A stretch of DNA of 64,000 bases, taken from Janthinobacterium sp. J1-1. Its GTDB lineage: Bacteria; Pseudomonadota; Gammaproteobacteria; Burkholderiales; Burkholderiaceae_D. Positions 8,201 to 18,011 of this stretch are shown here, in pieces. The notes under the pieces were generated by a model. That model was given only the letters and a program-made list of their open reading frames with translations, made no database searches and was not told the origin of the DNA. The DNA is taken from assembly GCF_030944405.1 (NCBI RefSeq), contig NZ_CP132339.1:6386001-6450000 (forward strand), given 5' to 3'. Both the position numbers and the translations under genes were made by a program. The first letter of the stretch is position 1, and every line of letters begins with the position of its first letter.

Positions 8201-9412
8201 ATGTCATCGTCCCCTTCTCCCATCAACGCCAGCGCCCTGCTCACCTCCACCCGCATCCTGCTGTTCGCCCTGTCGGCCGGCGTGCTGGTGGCCAGCCTGT
8301 ACTACGTCCAGCCCTTGACTTCGATGCTGGCCGCCTCCTTCGGCGTGGGCGTGACGCAGGCCGGGTATCTGGTGACCGCCACGCAGATCGGCTATGTGCT
8401 GGGCATCGTGTTCCTGGTGCCGCTCAGCGACGTGCTGAACCGTCGCAAACTCCTGAGCTGGATGTTGCTCGCCAAGATCGCGGCGCTGCTGCTGGCCGCC
8501 ACCAGCCAGAACATCGTCGTGTTTGCGATCGCCAGCGTGCTGATGGGCATTACCGCCAGTGCCCTGATGGTGGTGACCGCCATGGTGGCCTCGTATGCGC
8601 CCGACCATAGCCGGGGCCGCATGGTGGGCACCGTGATGACGGGCTTGCTGCTGGGGATCTTGCTGGCGCGCACGGTGTCCGGTACGGTGGCGCAACTCAG
8701 CGGTGGCTGGCGCGCCGTGTATGTGCTGGCCGCCGTCGTGGTGGCCGCTTTGCTGGTCATGCTGCGCCGCATCCTGCCCAACGAAGCGCCGCGCGGCAAG
8801 CTGCAGTATGGCAAGCTGATGGCCTCGCTGCTGGAGATCATCCGCCAGGAACCGCTGCTGCGCCAGCGCGCGCTGTTCTCCGGCCTGGGCCTGGGCACTT
8901 TCAGCGTGTTCTGGACCGGCCTGACTTTTTTACTGAGCGGCGCGCCGTATCATTATTCGGAAATGCAGATCGGCCTGTTCGGCCTGGCCGGCGCCACCGG
9001 CGCGCTGGCCGCCAATACGGCCGGCCGCATGGCTGACCGCGGCTATGCGCGGCAAGCAACCTGGCTGCTGGCGGTGGCGTCGATCGCCGGCTGGGCCCTG
9101 ATCGGCTTCGGCGCGCAATCGTTGACCTTGCTGCTGATCGGCATCGTGCTGCTGGACATGGGCGTGATGGGCCTGCAAGTGACGCACCAGTCCATCATCT
9201 ACAAACTGGCGCCGCAGGCGCGCGCCAGGGTCACCACCGTCTTTATCGCGGCCGGTTTTATCGGCGCCTCGGCCGGCTCGGCGCTGGCCAGCGCCAGCTT
9301 TGCCGCCGGCGGCTGGCTGGCGCTGTGCGCGGTGGGCGGCGCCATGCCGCTGCTGATGCTGCTGGTGTGGAGCAAGTACCGCATGGATCAACGGCGGCTG
9401 GAACGGGCCTGA
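8201..9412 (+). CDS. MFS transporter (DHA1-like drug/metabolite efflux)
   Basis: 403 aa, 12 predicted membrane helices. The N-terminal half carries YYVQPLTSMLAASFGV and, after helix 2, LSDVLNRRKLLSWM, the MFS motif A variant between helices 2 and 3. MADRGYARQ marks the corresponding loop in the second half. This architecture suits proton-driven efflux, but the substrate is not predictable. An in-frame ATG at 8180 is an alternative start; neither has a strong ribosome binding site. It is convergent with the M28 peptidase gene with only 8 bases between stops and no obvious terminator. Confidence 0.88.
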   Translation: MSSSPSPINASALLTSTRILLFALSAGVLVASLYYVQPLTSMLAASFGVGVTQAGYLVTATQIGYVLGIVFLVPLSDVLNRRKLLSWMLLAKIAALLLAATSQNIVVFAIASVLMGITASALMVVTAMVASYAPDHSRGRMVGTVMTGLLLGILLARTVSGTVAQLSGGWRAVYVLAAVVVAALLVMLRRILPNEAPRGKLQYGKLMASLLEIIRQEPLLRQRALFSGLGLGTFSVFWTGLTFLLSGAPYHYSEMQIGLFGLAGATGALAANTAGRMADRGYARQATWLLAVASIAGWALIGFGAQSLTLLLIGIVLLDMGVMGLQVTHQSIIYKLAPQARARVTTVFIAAGFIGASAGSALASASFAAGGWLALCAVGGAMPLLMLLVWSKYRMDQRRLERA

Positions 9413-9420
9413 CAAATGAC

Positions 9421-11052
9421 CTACTCGCGCGCCTTGCCAAACGCATCACCGGCCTTCCACGCCGGCATCTTGGCACCATTGGCCACGGCCTGCCCCAGGT
9501 TCAGGGTGAATTGCGCCTGCTGCGTCATGCCCGACAGATCCCAGCTGGCGTCGTACTCATCGGTCACCTGATGATAGCGCGGGCCATAGGCGGCGGCCTT
9601 GGCTTTGGACGCTTCCGGGTCCTTCACGTAATCGCGTCCGCCATTGATGGAAAACGCCGGTACGCCGGCCTTGGCAAAGCTGAAGTGGTCGCTGCGAAAG
9701 TATCCACCGGCCAGGTCCGGACGCGCCGCGGCGATCTGCAGGCCCATGGCTTTGGCCACCGTGGCGGCAATGCTGCCCAGCTCCGTGCGCTCGCCGCCCT
9801 GGGCGCCCATGTCGCGCGTGGCGCCGACGAAATTGAGGCTGTCCAGGTTCAGCGCGGCCGCCGTCTTGTTCAAGGGCCATAAAGGGTCGGCCGCATACGC
9901 GGCACTGCCCAGCAAACCCTGCTCTTCGGCCGCCACCCACAGGAAAATCTGCGTGCGCTTGGCCGGCTTTTTCACCGCTTCCTGCGCCATCGCCAGCAGG
10001 CCCGCCGTGCCCGAAGCATTGTCGACGGCGCCGTTGTAGATGATGTCGACGCCGGCTTTCACATCACCTTGTTTGCCCAGGTGATCCCAGTGGCCGCTGT
10101 AGATCACGGCCTCGTCCTTCAGTTTTGCATCCGTGCCCGGCACCATGCCGGCGATATTGAACTGCTCCACCTTGCGCACGGCGGACTTCATTTCACCCGT
10201 CAATTTGACGTTCAGGGCGACGGCCTGGAAATCCTTGCTTTCGGCCTTGGCGCGCAGCGTGTCCAGGTCCTGGCCGCCGGCCGCAAACAGCCGGCGCGCC
10301 GCGCCTTCCGTGATCCAGCCCTGCAAGGGCGTACCAGCGGTGCGATCAGCCAATTGGAAACGCTCGCTGCCGCTCCAGCTGCTCTGCACCACGTTCCAGT
10401 CGTACGATGCCGACGGTTTCGTATGGATCAGCAGCACGCCGGCCGCGCCCTGGCGTTTGGCCTCTTCGAACTTGTAGGTCCAGCGGCCATAATACGTCAG
10501 CGCCTTGCCGGCAAAGCGGTTCGGCTCGGCTTCGGTGGGCTGCGGGTCGTTGACCATCACGACGATGATCTTGCCTTTCACATTGATCCCCTTGAAGTCG
10601 TTCCAGCCCTCTTCCGGCGCCGTCACGCCATAGCCGGCAAACACCAGCGGCGCATCAAACGCATGTGCCGGCACGGAGTCGCCGGTGGCCCAGACCCAGT
10701 CCGGACCAAACGCCAGCGGCACGGCCTTGCCGTCGCCAGCCACGGCCTGCAGCGAACTGTCCTTTGGCAGCGATTTCACGCCGGCGATCTGCACGCTCTG
10801 GCGAAAACTGTTGCCGCGCACCGGCTGCAAGCCGATCAGGCGCGCCTGGCTTTCCAGGTAAGCCACCGTCAGGTCGGCGCCGCGCTGGCCGGTACCCCGG
10901 CCTTCGAGCAAGTCATCGGACAGGAAGGCCAGGTGGGCGCGCAGCGGCGCTTCCTGCACCACCGGCAAGTTGCTGGCGGCGTGAACGGGAAACGCCAGCA
11001 CCAGGCCGGTGGCGAGGCTGGTGGCGGCCAGCGATGAAAACAGTTTCTGCAT
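9421..11052 (-). CDS. Secreted M28 family zinc aminopeptidase
   Basis: 543 aa exported metallopeptidase. A Sec signal occupies residues 1-26 (cleavage near VHAAS). A PA (protease-associated) insert lies at about 130-290, followed by the co-catalytic zinc domain. All M28 ligands are visible: H321 and D323 in SGHWDHLG, D344 in GAVDNASG, the catalytic/ligand pair E376-E377 in VAAEEQG, D404 in LNLDSLN and H456 in SDHFSF. It should release N-terminal amino acids from peptides outside the cytoplasm. It has its own upstream gap of about 96 bases and is convergent with the MFS gene. Confidence 0.95.
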   Translation of the reverse strand: MQKLFSSLAATSLATGLVLAFPVHAASNLPVVQEAPLRAHLAFLSDDLLEGRGTGQRGADLTVAYLESQARLIGLQPVRGNSFRQSVQIAGVKSLPKDSSLQAVAGDGKAVPLAFGPDWVWATGDSVPAHAFDAPLVFAGYGVTAPEEGWNDFKGINVKGKIIVVMVNDPQPTEAEPNRFAGKALTYYGRWTYKFEEAKRQGAAGVLLIHTKPSASYDWNVVQSSWSGSERFQLADRTAGTPLQGWITEGAARRLFAAGGQDLDTLRAKAESKDFQAVALNVKLTGEMKSAVRKVEQFNIAGMVPGTDAKLKDEAVIYSGHWDHLGKQGDVKAGVDIIYNGAVDNASGTAGLLAMAQEAVKKPAKRTQIFLWVAAEEQGLLGSAAYAADPLWPLNKTAAALNLDSLNFVGATRDMGAQGGERTELGSIAATVAKAMGLQIAAARPDLAGGYFRSDHFSFAKAGVPAFSINGGRDYVKDPEASKAKAAAYGPRYHQVTDEYDASWDLSGMTQQAQFTLNLGQAVANGAKMPAWKAGDAFGKARE

Positions 11053-11148
11053 GAGATCCTTCGGATAAGAGGACGAAAAAAAACCGGGCGGCGGATAGCC
11101 GCGCCGGCGATTGCATGTGACACAGGGAAAATATTACACCAGCAAAGA

Positions 11149-11985
11149 CTACACAAGCAAAGCAGCCGCCAGCGATTCGATCTCTTCGGCCGATTCCTCG
11201 AGGATGGTATGCAGGGTAGAGCCACCGGTGCCGAAGTCGATCAGGGCCGCCGCGCGGCGCCGCTCGGCCACTTCCGGCGGATGCAAGGGCGAAGCGACGG
11301 GCGCGAGGTCGTTGGCCAGCACCAGGGTGGCGCCCAGGGTACGCGGCGGGAACGGGCCGCCGCCATGCCACAGGCCTTCCACCGCCTGCAGCACCTGGTC
11401 CGGCACTTCGAGCTGGCGCAGCACGCCGCGGCCGATCAGCTTTTCACCGTATTCGAGCCAGTCTTCGGTATTGCTGTCGAGCAGGCCCGGATATTCCTCG
11501 GCACGCGACAGCAGATAAAAGCCGCCCACCTCATGCACGATGGCGGCGAACATGGCCGTTTCAGGATCGACATGCGTGACCTTCTTGGCCAGCACCTGGC
11601 TCAGCGCGGCCACATGGGCCGTGTGTTCCCACAGCCTGGCCGTCTTGGCGCGCAGTTGCGGATCGGTAATCTGGCTGCCCAGCTGGCGCACGATGACGGA
11701 CGCCACCATCGACTTCAGGGTGGCAAAACCCAGCCGCGACACGGCCGCGCGCACATTGGCGATTTCATTGCCGGAACGGTTGTAGGCGGCCGAATTGGCC
11801 AGCGCCACCACGCGCGCCGACAGCAGCGGCTCGGCCATCACCATATGGGCCGCCGTCTCAATATGGCAATCGGGATCGTCCAGCGCTTCCTGCAGTTTCA
11901 GCGTCGCCTTGACGTTGGCGGGAAACGTCAGCTCGCCCTTGCTGGCCTGCTGCGCGATGATCTTGAATACGTCGAGTCTGTCCAT
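11149..11985 (-). CDS. HDOD domain protein
   Basis: 278 aa, almost entirely an HDOD domain (an HD-GYP-related fold with degenerate metal site) at about 10-215. Family marks include AAHMVMAEPLLSARVVALANSAAY and VSRLGFATLKSMV. A later IVHEVGGFYLL segment lies where HD enzymes have their HD pair. Such proteins act as signalling adaptors in motility, stress or chemotaxis networks. GGAGACAGAC precedes the ATG at 11985. No regulator or kinase is fused or adjacent, so the pathway is unknown. Confidence 0.9.
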   Translation of the reverse strand: MDRLDVFKIIAQQASKGELTFPANVKATLKLQEALDDPDCHIETAAHMVMAEPLLSARVVALANSAAYNRSGNEIANVRAAVSRLGFATLKSMVASVIVRQLGSQITDPQLRAKTARLWEHTAHVAALSQVLAKKVTHVDPETAMFAAIVHEVGGFYLLSRAEEYPGLLDSNTEDWLEYGEKLIGRGVLRQLEVPDQVLQAVEGLWHGGGPFPPRTLGATLVLANDLAPVASPLHPPEVAERRRAAALIDFGTGGSTLHTILEESAEEIESLAAALLV

Positions 11986-12055
11986 GTCTGTCTCCGGTAC
12001 GGCCCTGCGGGCTCTGCTGCGTGGATCGTACCGGCAATACTACATCAAGTTTGTG

Positions 12056-13150
12056 TTACTTGCCGGAAACCTTTCCAGCCACGCCTTCGACAAAATAATC
12101 CATTTTCGACAAGGCCGTATCGTCCAGCACGCCCTTCTCCAGGCGCACCTTGCCGTCGTTATCCTTGATCGGTCCGGTGAACGGATTGAGGGTGCCGGCC
12201 ACCAGTTCTTTCTCGCGCGCCGCCACGAATTGTTTCACCTCGGCCGGCACGCTGTTGTTGATACCCTCCAGCTTGACCATGCCGTCCTTGATGCCGCCCC
12301 AGGTGCTGCTGGTCTTCCAGGTGCCATCGATCACGGCCTGCGCCTGTTTGGTGTAGTACGCGCCCCAGTGGTGGGTGACGGCGGCCAGCTGCGCTTTCGG
12401 GCCATATTTCTTCATGTCCGAATGGTAGGCGATCGCATACTTGCCCTTTTCTTCGGCGGCCTGCACCACGGCGGTCGAGTCCGTGTGATGGGTGATCACG
12501 TCGGCGCCCTGGCCGATCAGGGTGATGGCGGCATCGCGCTCCTTGCCCGGATCGAACCAGCTGTTGACCCACACCACTTTCACTTCCGCTTTCGGATCGA
12601 CGCTGCGCATGCCGCGCGTAAAGGCGTTCACGCCCTGCAGCACTTCCGGAATCGGAAATGCCGCCACGTAGCCGGCCACATGCGACTTGCTCATCTTGGC
12701 CGCCAGCACGCCGGCCAGGTAGCGGCCTTCATAGAAGCGCGCATTGGTATTGGCCACGTTGACGGCCGTCTTGTAGCCGGTCAGGTGGATGAATTTTACG
12801 TTCGGAAACTGCTTGGCCACCTTCAGGGTCGGATTCATGTAGCCGAACGAGGTGGTGATCACCAGCTTGCTGCCGGTCTGCGCCAGGTCGCGGATGACGC
12901 GCTCGGCATCGGCGCTTTCCGGCACGTTTTCCACATACTTGGTGGTGATCTTGCTGCCCAGCGCCTTTTCCATTTCCTTGCGGGCGATATCGTGCTGGGT
13001 AGTCCAGCCGGCGTCGCCGATGGGGCTGATATACACGAAGCCGATATTCAATGGCGCAGCGGCCGGCGCGGCGGCGGCCATGGCAACGGCCGGCATCAGT
13101 ACGACACCGCACAGTGCGGCACGCAGCATTTTATGGGTCATGATGGACAT
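12056..13150 (-). CDS. BMP-family nucleoside ABC transporter, substrate-binding protein
   Basis: 364 aa periplasmic binding protein of the basic membrane protein (BMP/PnrA) family. A signal peptide ends in AVAMAAA near residue 26. Family marks are IGFVYISPIGDAGWTTQHDIARKEME at the mature N terminus and a GADVITHHTDS loop in the second lobe. Homologues bind purine nucleosides. The ATG at 13150 follows AAGGA by 6 bases. It is the last gene of a four-gene minus-strand operon with two permeases and an ATPase, opposite a Tsx-like outer-membrane channel. Confidence 0.93.
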   Translation of the reverse strand: MSIMTHKMLRAALCGVVLMPAVAMAAAAPAAAPLNIGFVYISPIGDAGWTTQHDIARKEMEKALGSKITTKYVENVPESADAERVIRDLAQTGSKLVITTSFGYMNPTLKVAKQFPNVKFIHLTGYKTAVNVANTNARFYEGRYLAGVLAAKMSKSHVAGYVAAFPIPEVLQGVNAFTRGMRSVDPKAEVKVVWVNSWFDPGKERDAAITLIGQGADVITHHTDSTAVVQAAEEKGKYAIAYHSDMKKYGPKAQLAAVTHHWGAYYTKQAQAVIDGTWKTSSTWGGIKDGMVKLEGINNSVPAEVKQFVAAREKELVAGTLNPFTGPIKDNDGKVRLEKGVLDDTALSKMDYFVEGVAGKVSGK

Positions 13151-13171
13151 GGTTTTCCTTGTGGTGAGTGA

Positions 13172-14101
13172 TTAATTACCTGGATTGAAGTTTTTTCCCA
13201 GCGAGGCCGGCATATTGAGCTTGATATAGTTGGCATTGCTTGAAATGAGCACCAGCACCACGATCGCCGCCAGATAGGGCAGCATCGACAGCAGCTGCGA
13301 GGCGATGGGCACGCCGATCGCCTGCGCATGGAAGGTCAGGATGGTGATGCCGCCAAACAGATAGGCGCCACCGACCACGCGCGCCGGGCGCCAGGTGGCA
13401 AAGGTGGTCAGGGCCAGCGCAATCCAGCCGCGTCCGGCGACCATGCCCTCGACCCACAGCGGCGTGTAGACCAGCGACAAGAAGGCGCCGGCCAGGCCGC
13501 AGCAGGCGCCGCCGAACAGCACCGCCGCCAGACGGATGCGGCGCACCGGATAGCCCAGCGCATGGGCCGACGATGGCGACTCGCCCACCGCGCGCAGCAC
13601 CAGGCCGGCGCGCGTGCGGTACAAAAACCAGGCGATGGCCGCGCACAGCAGCAGCGACAGGTACACCATCGGATGCTGGCGGAACAGGGCCGGCCCGACG
13701 AAAGGGATATCTTCCAGCAACGGTATGCCGAAGCGGCCGTTCCGCAGGCTGTGGGCCACGTAGTTCAGGCCGATATAGGTCGAGGCGCCGGCGCCGAACA
13801 GCGACAGCGCCAGCCCCGTCGCATACTGGTTGGTGCCGAGCCACACCGTCAGCCAGGCAAAAAAGCCCGACAGCACCATGCTGGCCGCCGCGCCGGCAAT
13901 AAAGCCCAGCGTGGCGCTGCCCGTATTGACGGCCACGGCAAAGCCGGTAATGGCGGAGACCAGCATCATGCCTTCGGCGCCCAGGTTGACCACGCCCGCT
14001 TTTTCATTGACCAGCAAGCCGAGCGCGGCCAGCATCAGCGGCGTGCCGGCATTGATGCTGGCGGCAATCAGCGGCGCCAGAGTGAGTGCAAGGTTGTCCA
14101 T
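13172..14101 (-). CDS. BMP-type ABC transporter, inner-membrane permease 2
   Basis: 309 aa integral membrane protein with about eight helices, of the branched-chain-amino-acid/sugar permease superfamily used by BMP-type importers. A typical segment is GLLVNEKAGVVNLGAEGMML near residues 28-47. Its ATG at 14101 overlaps the stop of the upstream permease by one base (TAATG), a translationally coupled pair. The gene is 21 bases upstream of the binding-protein gene. Expected role: half of the heteromeric channel for nucleoside import. Confidence 0.93.
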   Translation of the reverse strand: MDNLALTLAPLIAASINAGTPLMLAALGLLVNEKAGVVNLGAEGMMLVSAITGFAVAVNTGSATLGFIAGAAASMVLSGFFAWLTVWLGTNQYATGLALSLFGAGASTYIGLNYVAHSLRNGRFGIPLLEDIPFVGPALFRQHPMVYLSLLLCAAIAWFLYRTRAGLVLRAVGESPSSAHALGYPVRRIRLAAVLFGGACCGLAGAFLSLVYTPLWVEGMVAGRGWIALALTTFATWRPARVVGGAYLFGGITILTFHAQAIGVPIASQLLSMLPYLAAIVVLVLISSNANYIKLNMPASLGKNFNPGN

Positions 14102-15186
14102 TATTTTCTCCAGTGCAGTTTGTATTGGATCAGCACGTCACAGGCCAGCAAGGCGAACAGCAAGATACCCTGGAACACACCGGTGATCGCGCTGGGCAGG
14201 CCCAGGCGCGACTGCGCCAGTTCGCCGCCGATATAGAACAGGGCCATGACGAAGCTGGAAAAGAGTACGCCCACCGGATGCAGGCGGCCGACAAAGGCGA
14301 CGATAATCGCGGCAAAGCCATAGCCGGGCGAGACTGTCGGGGTCAGCTGCCCCATCGGCCCCAGCACTTCGCACACGCCGGCCAGGCCGGACAAGGCCCC
14401 GCAGATCAGCAGCGACGACCACAGCGCCTTGCGCGAGGAAAAGCCCGCATAGCGCGCCGCGGCCGGCGCCATGCCGCCCACCCGCAGGCGGAAACCGGAG
14501 ATGCTTTTCGACAAGAACAGCCAGCCGCCCAGCGAGGCCAGCAAGGCGAACACGATGCCGACATGCAGGCGCGTGTCCGCCAGGATGGTCGGCAGCAGCA
14601 AGCCGTCGGACAACAGTTTCGATTGCGGAAAGTTAAAACCTTCGGGGTCGCGCAGCACGCCATACACCAGGTAGCTGAGCAGCAATTGCGCGATATACAC
14701 CAGCATCAAGGACACCAGGATTTCGCTGGCGTTGTAGCGGTCGCGCAGCCAGGCCGTCAGCCCGGCCCACGCCATGCCGCCGGCCATGCCGGCCAGCAGG
14801 GACATCGCGATAATGCCGGTGCCATGCATACCAACGCCGCCATCGCCCGTATCGAAATACAGCGCGGTCGCGCCGCCGCAGATGGCGCCCAGGGTCAGCT
14901 GTCCTTCGGCGCCGATATTGTAGACATTGGCGCGAAAGCACATCGCCAGGCCGACCGCGATCAGCAGCAGCGGCGCGACCTTGATGCCCAGCTCGGACCA
15001 GCCATGCAGATCGCGCATCGGTTCGACAAAGAACACGGCCAGGCCCGCCACCGGGTCCTTGCCCAGCGCCGTAAACAGCAGCGCGCCGCACAACACCGTC
15101 AGCAGCACCGCCAGCACCGGCGACAGCCACGACATCAGCCGCGACGGCGTCGGCCGTGCTTCCAGGTAAAAGGCCAGCTTAACCAT
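14101..15186 (-). CDS. BMP-type ABC transporter, inner-membrane permease 1
   Basis: 361 aa, longer permease of the pair, with about ten membrane helices. The motif FRANVYNIGAEGQLTLGA (about 88-105) is the conserved loop of this permease family, and SKSISGFRLRVGGMAPAAARYAG contains the EAA-like coupling segment contacted by the ATPase. Its ATG at 15186 lies inside the last codons of the ATPase gene (8-base overlap). It forms a heterodimer with the 309 aa permease. Confidence 0.93.
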   Translation of the reverse strand: MVKLAFYLEARPTPSRLMSWLSPVLAVLLTVLCGALLFTALGKDPVAGLAVFFVEPMRDLHGWSELGIKVAPLLLIAVGLAMCFRANVYNIGAEGQLTLGAICGGATALYFDTGDGGVGMHGTGIIAMSLLAGMAGGMAWAGLTAWLRDRYNASEILVSLMLVYIAQLLLSYLVYGVLRDPEGFNFPQSKLLSDGLLLPTILADTRLHVGIVFALLASLGGWLFLSKSISGFRLRVGGMAPAAARYAGFSSRKALWSSLLICGALSGLAGVCEVLGPMGQLTPTVSPGYGFAAIIVAFVGRLHPVGVLFSSFVMALFYIGGELAQSRLGLPSAITGVFQGILLFALLACDVLIQYKLHWRK

Positions 15187-16699
15187 GCGCCGCCTCCTGC
15201 GCCTGCGGCCACAAGCCGCTCATCCATTCCCCCACCAGGGTCACGCTGGCGTCTTTGACGGCCAGCGAAGGCGACAATTTCCCTTTCGCCATCACCAATA
15301 ATCGGTCACTGATTTCAAACAATTCGTCCAGCTCCTCTGACACCACCAACAAGGCACAGCCGGCGTCGCGCAGCGCCAGCAGCTCGGCGCGGATCTGGGC
15401 GGCGGCGCCCACGTCCACGCCCCAGGTCGGCTGCGCCACCACCAGCACCGTGGGCTGGCGCAGCACTTCGCGTCCGACGATATATTTCTGCAGATTGCCA
15501 CCCGACAGGCTGCGCGCCAGCGCCTGCGGCCCGCCCGCTTTCACCTGGAAGCGGGCGATAATCTCGCTTGCCCGTTGCACGATGGCGTGGCGGCGCAGGA
15601 AGCCGTGGCGTATCGTGGCCGGCGTCTGCAGGCTCAGCAGAATATTGTCGGCCAGCGACATGTCCGGCACGGCGCCCCTGCCCAGCCGTTCCTCCGGCAC
15701 AAAGCCGAAACCCAGTGCGCGGCGCTTGCCGGGCGACAGGCGTCCGGCCGCTACATTGCCCAGTTCGATGGCGCCGGGGACCGCGCGCGTATCCTCGCCC
15801 GACAGCGCGGCCAATAGCTCCTGCTGGCCATTGCCCGACACGCCGGCGATGCCGACGATCTCGCCCGCGCGCACCGTGAAACTGACATCGCGCAGTTCGG
15901 TGGCGAACGGATGGCTTTTGGGCAAATTCAAATTCTTCACGCTCAGCATGGCCGCACCCGGCGCGCTGGCCTGGCACGTGACGGCCGGTGGTTCGGCGCC
16001 GATCATCATGCGCGACAGGCTGGCCGAAGTCTCCTGCGACGGATCGCAGACGCCGACGTTCTTGCCTGCGCGCACCACCGTGCAGGTGTGGCACAGCGCG
16101 CGGATTTCATCGAGTTTGTGGCTGATGTACAGAATGCTGCAGCCCTGCGCGGCCAGCAGGCGCAAGGTGTCGAACAGCTTTTCGACGGCAGCCGGGGTCA
16201 GCACGGAAGTGGGCTCGTCGAGGATCAGCAACTGCGGCTTGGCCAGCAGCGCACGCACGATTTCCACCCGCTGGCATTCGCCCACCGACAAGGTATGCAC
16301 ATGGCGCTGCGGTTCCAGCTCCAGGCCATATTCGCGCGCGGTTTCCTCGATGCGCTGCGCCAGTGCCGCCAGGTCGGTGTCGGCCGGCAAGCCGAGCGCG
16401 ATGTTTTCCGTGACCGTGAGCGTATCGAACAGCGAAAAATGCTGGAACACCATGGCGATGCCCAGCGCGCGGGCGGCCGACGGGTTGGCGATTTCGACCT
16501 CGCGGCCATTCCAGGCCATCTGGCCGCCATCGGGTTGTACGGCGCCGTAAATGATTTTCATCATGGTCGATTTGCCAGCGCCATTTTCGCCGAGCACGGC
16601 GTGGATCTGGCCCGGTTCGACGGTGAGATGGATGCCGTCGTTGGCCACCACGGACGGGTAGCGCTTGCTGATATTGATGAGTTCCAAACGTGCCGTCAT
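15179..16699 (-). CDS. BMP-type ABC transporter, tandem ATP-binding protein
   Basis: 506 aa with two fused ABC domains, as in sugar/nucleoside importers of this class. Domain 1 has Walker A GENGAGKST (near 36-44), signature LSVGECQR and Walker B LLILDEPTSVL. Domain 2 has a degenerate Walker A region (GVSGNGQQELL) and signature LSGGNLQKYIVGRE, so one composite site is probably non-canonical, as is usual in this family. The start is taken at the ATG at 16699, where homology begins (MTARLELINISKRYP), not at an in-frame codon 81 bases upstream. First gene of the operon. Confidence 0.93.
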   Translation of the reverse strand: MTARLELINISKRYPSVVANDGIHLTVEPGQIHAVLGENGAGKSTMMKIIYGAVQPDGGQMAWNGREVEIANPSAARALGIAMVFQHFSLFDTLTVTENIALGLPADTDLAALAQRIEETAREYGLELEPQRHVHTLSVGECQRVEIVRALLAKPQLLILDEPTSVLTPAAVEKLFDTLRLLAAQGCSILYISHKLDEIRALCHTCTVVRAGKNVGVCDPSQETSASLSRMMIGAEPPAVTCQASAPGAAMLSVKNLNLPKSHPFATELRDVSFTVRAGEIVGIAGVSGNGQQELLAALSGEDTRAVPGAIELGNVAAGRLSPGKRRALGFGFVPEERLGRGAVPDMSLADNILLSLQTPATIRHGFLRRHAIVQRASEIIARFQVKAGGPQALARSLSGGNLQKYIVGREVLRQPTVLVVAQPTWGVDVGAAAQIRAELLALRDAGCALLVVSEELDELFEISDRLLVMAKGKLSPSLAVKDASVTLVGEWMSGLWPQAQEAAHG

Positions 16700-17116
16700 C
16701 TGTATTTTCTGCCTGGTGCAGGCGCTTGCCCAACGTTGATCGGATAGCAGGCGCACCGCATCGCAGTGCGCCATTGCCATCTATCGTATCGGCATCCGCG
16801 CGCTTGATGTGGACGGGTTTGCAGGGGGAACTTGACGTTTCTACAAAAAAACAACACCCATGCGTGTTTTTGAAAAAATATTGCCCCCTCTACCACAGCC
16901 CCGCGCCCCGGAGCGCCACGTTGGTGCGATGATTATATGCAAGAACCAATAGTCATTATCTCAATAATACATATCGCCGGACGTGGCGGTTCTCGCATCA
17001 TGGATTGAACGGAGCGCAAGTTGTCGACATTGCGCCGCATCGTATGCCTTATGCCTCACGTCATCGCGCTTTGCCAGATAACTACCATTTTTTAACATCG
17101 CTACCAGGAGTTCAAA
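16700..17116. promoter_or_regulatory. Divergent control region of nucleoside importer and Tsx-like channel
   Basis: 417 bases between the two divergent transcription units, AT-rich in the middle. An imperfect inverted repeat, AACAACAC-CCATGC-GTGTTTTT, at about 16851-16872 could bind a regulator acting on both sides. No known riboswitch is recognised and no gene is seen. The plus-strand end carries AGGAG six bases before the TTG start at 17117. Confidence 0.35.
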
Positions 17117-17986
17117 TTGCCTAAATTTACATCGTGTCTGTTGCCGTGCCTGTGCCTCGCCGCCACCTTCGGACTGGGCGCCACCGCCCACGCCGCCGAC
17201 TGGAGCGACACCGCGCTGAGCTGGCGCGCCGGCAATGATTATCGCGAGCCGTTCAACCCCGATGACATCAAGAAAAACATCTTTGCCATCACCCATGCCA
17301 GCGGCTACAAATACGGCAGCAACTTCGTCAACCTCGACTTCCTGATGTCCGACAGCAAGGACCCTGGCGCCCTGGGCAAGACTTCCGGCGCGCAGGAAGC
17401 GTACCTGGTCTACCGCAACACCATCGATATCGGCAAGGTGCGCGGCAGCGACATCAAGTTCGGCCCCGTGCGCGGCGTGGGCGTCACGCTGGGCTTCGAT
17501 GTCAACACCAAGAACGATGTCGGCTACAACTCGCGCAAGCGCATGCTGGTGGCCGGCCCGACCCTGATGTGGGACGTGCCCGGCTTCTTCAACACCAGCC
17601 TGCTGCTGCTGCGTGAAAGCAATGCCCCCAGCGGCGCCTTCCCGCCCGTCTCGCTGGTCACCGGCCGCTACACCTACAAAACCCACGCGATGCTGACGGG
17701 CGCCTGGGGCATTCCGCTGTCGCCGCTGTTCTCGTTCGAAGGTTTTTTCAACCTGATCGATGCCAAGGGCAAGGATGAAGTGGGCCGCGATACGGCGGTC
17801 GAAACGAATATCGACATGCAGGTGATGTTCGACGTGGGCGCGGCCATGGGCAACGCCAAGAACACCTTCCGCGTCGGCGTCGAGTACCAGTACTGGAAGA
17901 ACAAGTTCGGCAACTCGGCCGCCACCACGGGCAACAAAGGACAGACGGCGAAGACGCCGATGGTACGCGCCGAGTACCATTTCTAA
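17117..17986 (+). CDS. Tsx-like nucleoside-specific outer-membrane channel
   Basis: 289 aa outer-membrane beta-barrel. A signal peptide ends in TAHAAD near residue 27. The family opening DWSDTALSWRAGNDYREPFNP is followed by alternating strands and ends in the C-terminal aromatic signature of barrels (VRAEYHF). These features match the Tsx/OmpK nucleoside-channel family. The start is a TTG placed six bases after AGGAG; no better start exists. It is divergent from the BMP-type nucleoside ABC importer, which supports a joint outer plus inner membrane nucleoside uptake route. Confidence 0.85.
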   Translation: MPKFTSCLLPCLCLAATFGLGATAHAADWSDTALSWRAGNDYREPFNPDDIKKNIFAITHASGYKYGSNFVNLDFLMSDSKDPGALGKTSGAQEAYLVYRNTIDIGKVRGSDIKFGPVRGVGVTLGFDVNTKNDVGYNSRKRMLVAGPTLMWDVPGFFNTSLLLLRESNAPSGAFPPVSLVTGRYTYKTHAMLTGAWGIPLSPLFSFEGFFNLIDAKGKDEVGRDTAVETNIDMQVMFDVGAAMGNAKNTFRVGVEYQYWKNKFGNSAATTGNKGQTAKTPMVRAEYHF

Positions 17987-18011
17987 GCTGCATTGCCTTA
18001 AGTCAATATCG

